In this document: one piece after another, positions 60,644 through 64,000 of the stretch | How positions within the stretch are numbered: position 1 is the first letter of the stretch | Layout: each line of letters begins with the position of its first letter | DNA from: Ophthalmolycus amberensis | Taxonomy: Eukaryota; Chordata; Actinopteri; Perciformes; Zoarcidae | Assembly (NCBI GenBank): GCA_024529925.1 | Contig: JAFEUB010000846.1 | Location: forward strand, 1,179,001-1,243,000 | Direction of reading: 5' to 3' | DNA length: 64,000 bases | The notes under the pieces: model-generated | The model's database searches: none | Told to the model about the DNA's origin: nothing | The model's input: only the letters and a program-made list of their open reading frames with translations | Translations under genes and position numbers: made by a program

Positions 60644-63600
60644 CTATGGTGGATGCTGTGGCGAAGCATGATCAGGGGAAACCTCAAAATGGTCCTCACT
60701 GAACTCATGTGTATGACTGCTGTCTGAAAAGTCCTCGTCCTGAGGTAAAGTGTGTTCCGAAGACTCGGCGGCGTCGGCCTGTGGTTTCTTGGTATCCTTT
60801 GGGAGTTTCAGAAACCTGAGGGGAGGCAGAGAAGATGACAATAAATGAATGTGTTGTTGTGGGGAAAAGCCAGGGGGAGAATGACACAAGGACAAAGAGG
60901 CAGAGACCTGAAGAGGAGTTTTTGTCCTCGCTCCTTTTTGATGATGTTGAGCTTGTAGTAGTGTCGCAAAGCCCGGGACATTTTCTCATAGGTCATATTG
61001 TCTCGGTTCTGTAAAAAAAGATCATCAAAGGCCTGTGTTGCAACATTTACTCTGCTAACATGTCCTGTTTTTGCTGTTTTGCGTCTCCACCTCTGAGTTC
61101 ATTTTCCCTGTAAGACGTACCACACAGGCCTTGGGGCTCACCTTGTGGTTTCCCCAGAGACGCGCCAGTCCGTTGGGGTCCACCACCCTGAACACCAGGT
61201 TGTCCTGGTCTTCCCATCGGATGTATTCTTTGTAACGGTCATCACACAGAAGCTGATACACATAGTCCCACAGCAGTCTACACTCTGGCCATGATTAAAA
61301 CAGCAATTAGACACATGTTGCAAAAACTAGTATTACTATCATCAATCATTGGTATTTACAGTTATATTAAGTAGCCATAATATAAAGGATTAACTTCAAG
61401 TACAACTCCAAAGCCTTGTTCATATGTTCATGCATGTATCCATATAGTCACTCTTGTGTCGAGGAGTTTCTCTGCCACCTAGTGGTCAAACTTGCTTATT
61501 GGAGTTTTAAAAAAGGGTTTTGCAATTTTTAACATAGCTGTGCACCTCTTCAAGAACAATATACATATGTTTATGTATATTTTCCAGGTGAAAACTGCGG
61601 TACAACTGTAAATAAGTTAAGTTACCTGGGATACGGCCGTTGGCTTTGTGCTGTAGGCTCCTTGGCTTCTCTCGACTGGACAGGTTGAGCGGCTGCTGGA
61701 TTACACTCTCTGTTTGGGGAAGACACTGAACTTGGTTGTGGGGCAATGGAGAGACAGCTGCTGATCCATCTAATGGAGAGAGAAGGAAAGATACAGAGAA
61801 ACAAAGAGAGAGGGACTCAAAGTCAGACATCACAGCAAATAATTACAACTGCAGGATGCTGTGTTTCTGATATTGTTGTTTGTGATTCCCACTAAAATGT
61901 GTGAGTGGATCAGAGTAAGAGCAAAATATCAAGGGACAATCTCGGAGAGGTGACATGAACTCCGACTGACTGGTCACAGTTACAACAGCTGCCGACACTG
62001 CAGTTGTCAAAGGGAGCGAAACTGTGAAAAGGGAATGTGAGGAACTGTGACAAAGAGCTAAACTGAAAGCAAAAGAGTTTTTACAAGAGTTTCAACATTT
62101 TACACGAATGGCTTTACCAAAGGCAATGTACAACACAAAGTTCACTACGTACAGTATGTAGCACAAAGTCATTGTTTTGGACTTTTGGAGTTGTAAATTC
62201 ATTGGTTTCCAAGTAACTACAGCACACCCATTGGCACACAACCTACTTCTTACAATGGAAAGCACCTTTTTTCTGGTAGAGTCAAACTTGTGTGCATTTG
62301 TACTCTTCTACTGGGGGGTAATATGTCCGAACCAATAGTGTCAAATAACAAAGTAAATTTACTCCTGTACTCATGCACAGTTTTGAGGTGCTAGTACCGT
62401 ATTTTAGATTTCTATTTAGTGCAAATGTGGTGCTTTTTGGTCCCCATCATTTATCTGATGTATGCCGCTTCAAACAAACGTTTTACATGCAAAACAAGGC
62501 ACATTATATATGATGCCCTGCAGTTTAATAAACTACCTTCTGTAACAGCGTACATTGTGGTGAGACTTCTCAACATCACTAACATTAACAACATTAAAAT
62601 GCTGCTGACAACAATTTAGCACCCTGAAATTGGCTGTTTTCAGATTAAGAATCATTCATTGTACTGTTATATAATTCTGTTTTTAAACACAGGGCTTTTA
62701 CATAGCTTTTACATAATGGTTACTTCTTTTCCCCCACCAGTGCATGAACCATCAACCTTCATGCTGGCCAAATGGGTTGAGAGTGAGCATGCATTGGTCA
62801 GGGTTTCCAGTTTGTGAATAAGAAGCTGAGCCATGTCCCTACAAGTACAGTGAAACATCGAGAGAGCATGAATTCCTGCATGATGTGTTTGCACATGTTG
62901 GTCAGGAAGTAGCGCCCACAATCTAACCAAGATAAACAACTTTTATTTGCTACACCATCAACTCAAACAATCCGTTTGAGTATGTATGATACACATGATG
63001 TGTGTTCTTTGCACTGCCATGTACTCTGCATACAATAGGCTGCATAACAATCTGACCTTGATGTCAATCGATTCTTGTCCAGACCTTTCCTGTATATTAT
63101 ATGTTTAAAGGTGCTACATTTGTAATTCACAGCATTTATATAGTTGCAAACTACTTTTTGCAATATAAAGATATGGTGGAGTAATATCAACCTGAGCAGA
63201 GCCTGCCGTTGCTCTGCTTCTGTGTAATGTAATGTAATGTAATCCAAGCTTCTCTTTGCTTTGTTAACGTAGCCGGGCCGGCCTCGCGTGCACGTTATTG
63301 AGTGTCTCTGTTGTGCCCCATTGGCAAGCAGTAATATAGATTTTCTGCCATTTTTTCACTCCGAGAACTGATTCTGGAGGCTGTATCTTTAAAAATGAAG
63401 TGCTGACCTTGGACTTCATTGACTGTGGGAGGCTGAGGCTCTTGGACACTCTGAGGGGGTATCTGGCATCTGACGGGGTTCTGGATGGGTCCAGTTTCCA
63501 GGGAGGGAGACGAATTTGGGGGGTCAATGACAACACTCCTCCTTTGCTGTTTTACACACTGTAGGATCTCATACAGAACATCGCCTGTAGTAAAGAAGGG

Positions 63601-64000
63601 GGTGCATATGAAAACACAGCCTTAAAACCAGTCAGCATACTCTGCAGAACATGCACACTAATTTCTACCTGAGCTGGGGCAGCGGCGTCTGAAATCTTCC
63701 TTGGTGAGCAGGCACAGAGCTCGCCCATTCATCTCAAAGCGTCCCTTTTCAGGCCGGCGCAGTGAATACTCCCTCTGAGCCCAGTGGAGCCAGTGGCCAA
63801 CATCCTCCTTGTCCCACAGAGATGGGTTTATACCTAGAAAACAGATGCACAACATTTTAAAACACACAGGAGATGTTTGTGCTTGTCTACTTTGCTGCAT
63901 GGAGTGGTATATTGATGGTAGTGGTATATCTTCCAGGTAAGAGAGAGTTTGACTCACGCAGTTGTCCAGGTAGATGCCACAGGTCTTCCTGTGTGGGAGG
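60644..64000 (-). CDS. etv7: ETS-family transcription factor, ETV7 (TEL2) type, 5' end outside window
   Basis: Nuclear DNA-binding factor of the TEL subfamily, which mostly represses and multimerises through its PNT/SAM domain. Exons: 63958-64000 (partial), 63669-63833, 63408-63584, 61626-61769, 61142-61284, 60908-61008, 60644-60815; all splice sites are GT-AG and all phases agree, giving 314 residues in view. PNT domain: LWDKEDVGHWLHWAQREYSL, FEMNGRALCLLTKEDF, then SSGDVLYEILQ. A variable linker follows, then the ETS domain: CRLLWDYVYQLL, RVVDPNGLARLWGNHK, NMTYEKMSRALRHYYK and KLLFRFLK, including the two DNA-contacting Arg of the recognition helix (MSRALRHYY). GRALC and QREYSL resemble ETV7 more than ETV6. 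The acidic tail ends SPQHPP. Adjacent pnpla1 in the same orientation mirrors the human ETV7-PNPLA1 pair. Confidence 0.88.
61770..63407 (-). other. Large intron of etv7
   Basis: This 1.64-kb intron separates the end of the PNT-domain exons from the linker exon. It contains no recognisable exon. A short (TGTAA)n tract near 63222-63243 resembles the tail of an L2/CR1-type retroposon, but no body of such an element is evident. Confidence 0.6.

Overview
This window is nuclear DNA from a teleost fish, probably a percomorph. It is AT-rich and intron-containing, with long intergenic spaces full of (CA/GT)n microsatellites and several short interspersed repeats that I recognise as common in percomorph genomes. 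It contains five protein genes. Three are single-coding-exon Shaker-type (Kv1) potassium channel genes on the + strand. Two are multi-exon genes on the - strand at the right end.

Layout. Positions 1-9.7 kb are intergenic: repeats plus a good RE1/NRSE-like site near 8.6 kb. Positions 9.8-11.6 kb hold kcna3 (Kv1.3) with a TATA/CCAAT promoter. Its 5' coding part carries two single-base insertions that break the frame. Positions 11.6-23.7 kb are intergenic, with a LINE 3' fragment, CRE and X-box motifs, and GC-rich islands. Positions 23.7-26.3 kb hold kcna2 (Kv1.2): a probable TATA promoter, a non-coding first exon, an intron of about 0.8 kb, and an intact 500-codon coding exon. Positions 26.3-45.2 kb are long intergenic/UTR DNA with a CpG-rich island at 36.4-36.6 kb. 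Positions 45.26-47.2 kb hold kcna10 (Kv1.8), intact at 569 codons. Positions 47.2-56.7 kb are intergenic, with a complete non-autonomous hAT element (8-bp target duplication) at 51.9-52.95 kb. Positions 56.7-59.5 kb (- strand) hold a pnpla1-like patatin-domain gene of nine exons. Positions 60.6-64 kb (- strand) hold an etv7-like ETS factor with PNT and ETS domains, truncated by the window end.

How the genes relate. kcna3-kcna2-kcna10 in one orientation is the array known in mammals as KCNA3-KCNA2-KCNA10 (human 1p13). Kv1 subunits assemble as tetramers through the T1 domain, and Kv1.2 and Kv1.3 can co-assemble. In human, PNPLA1 and ETV7 are neighbours on 6p21, unlinked to the KCNA array, so this window joins two gene blocks that are separate in human.

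I found no clearly new biological system. The points most worth checking are the two frame breaks in kcna3, the RE1 site upstream of it, the GC-AG intron of pnpla1, the unexplained CpG-rich possible exons, and the hAT element with its internal palindrome.
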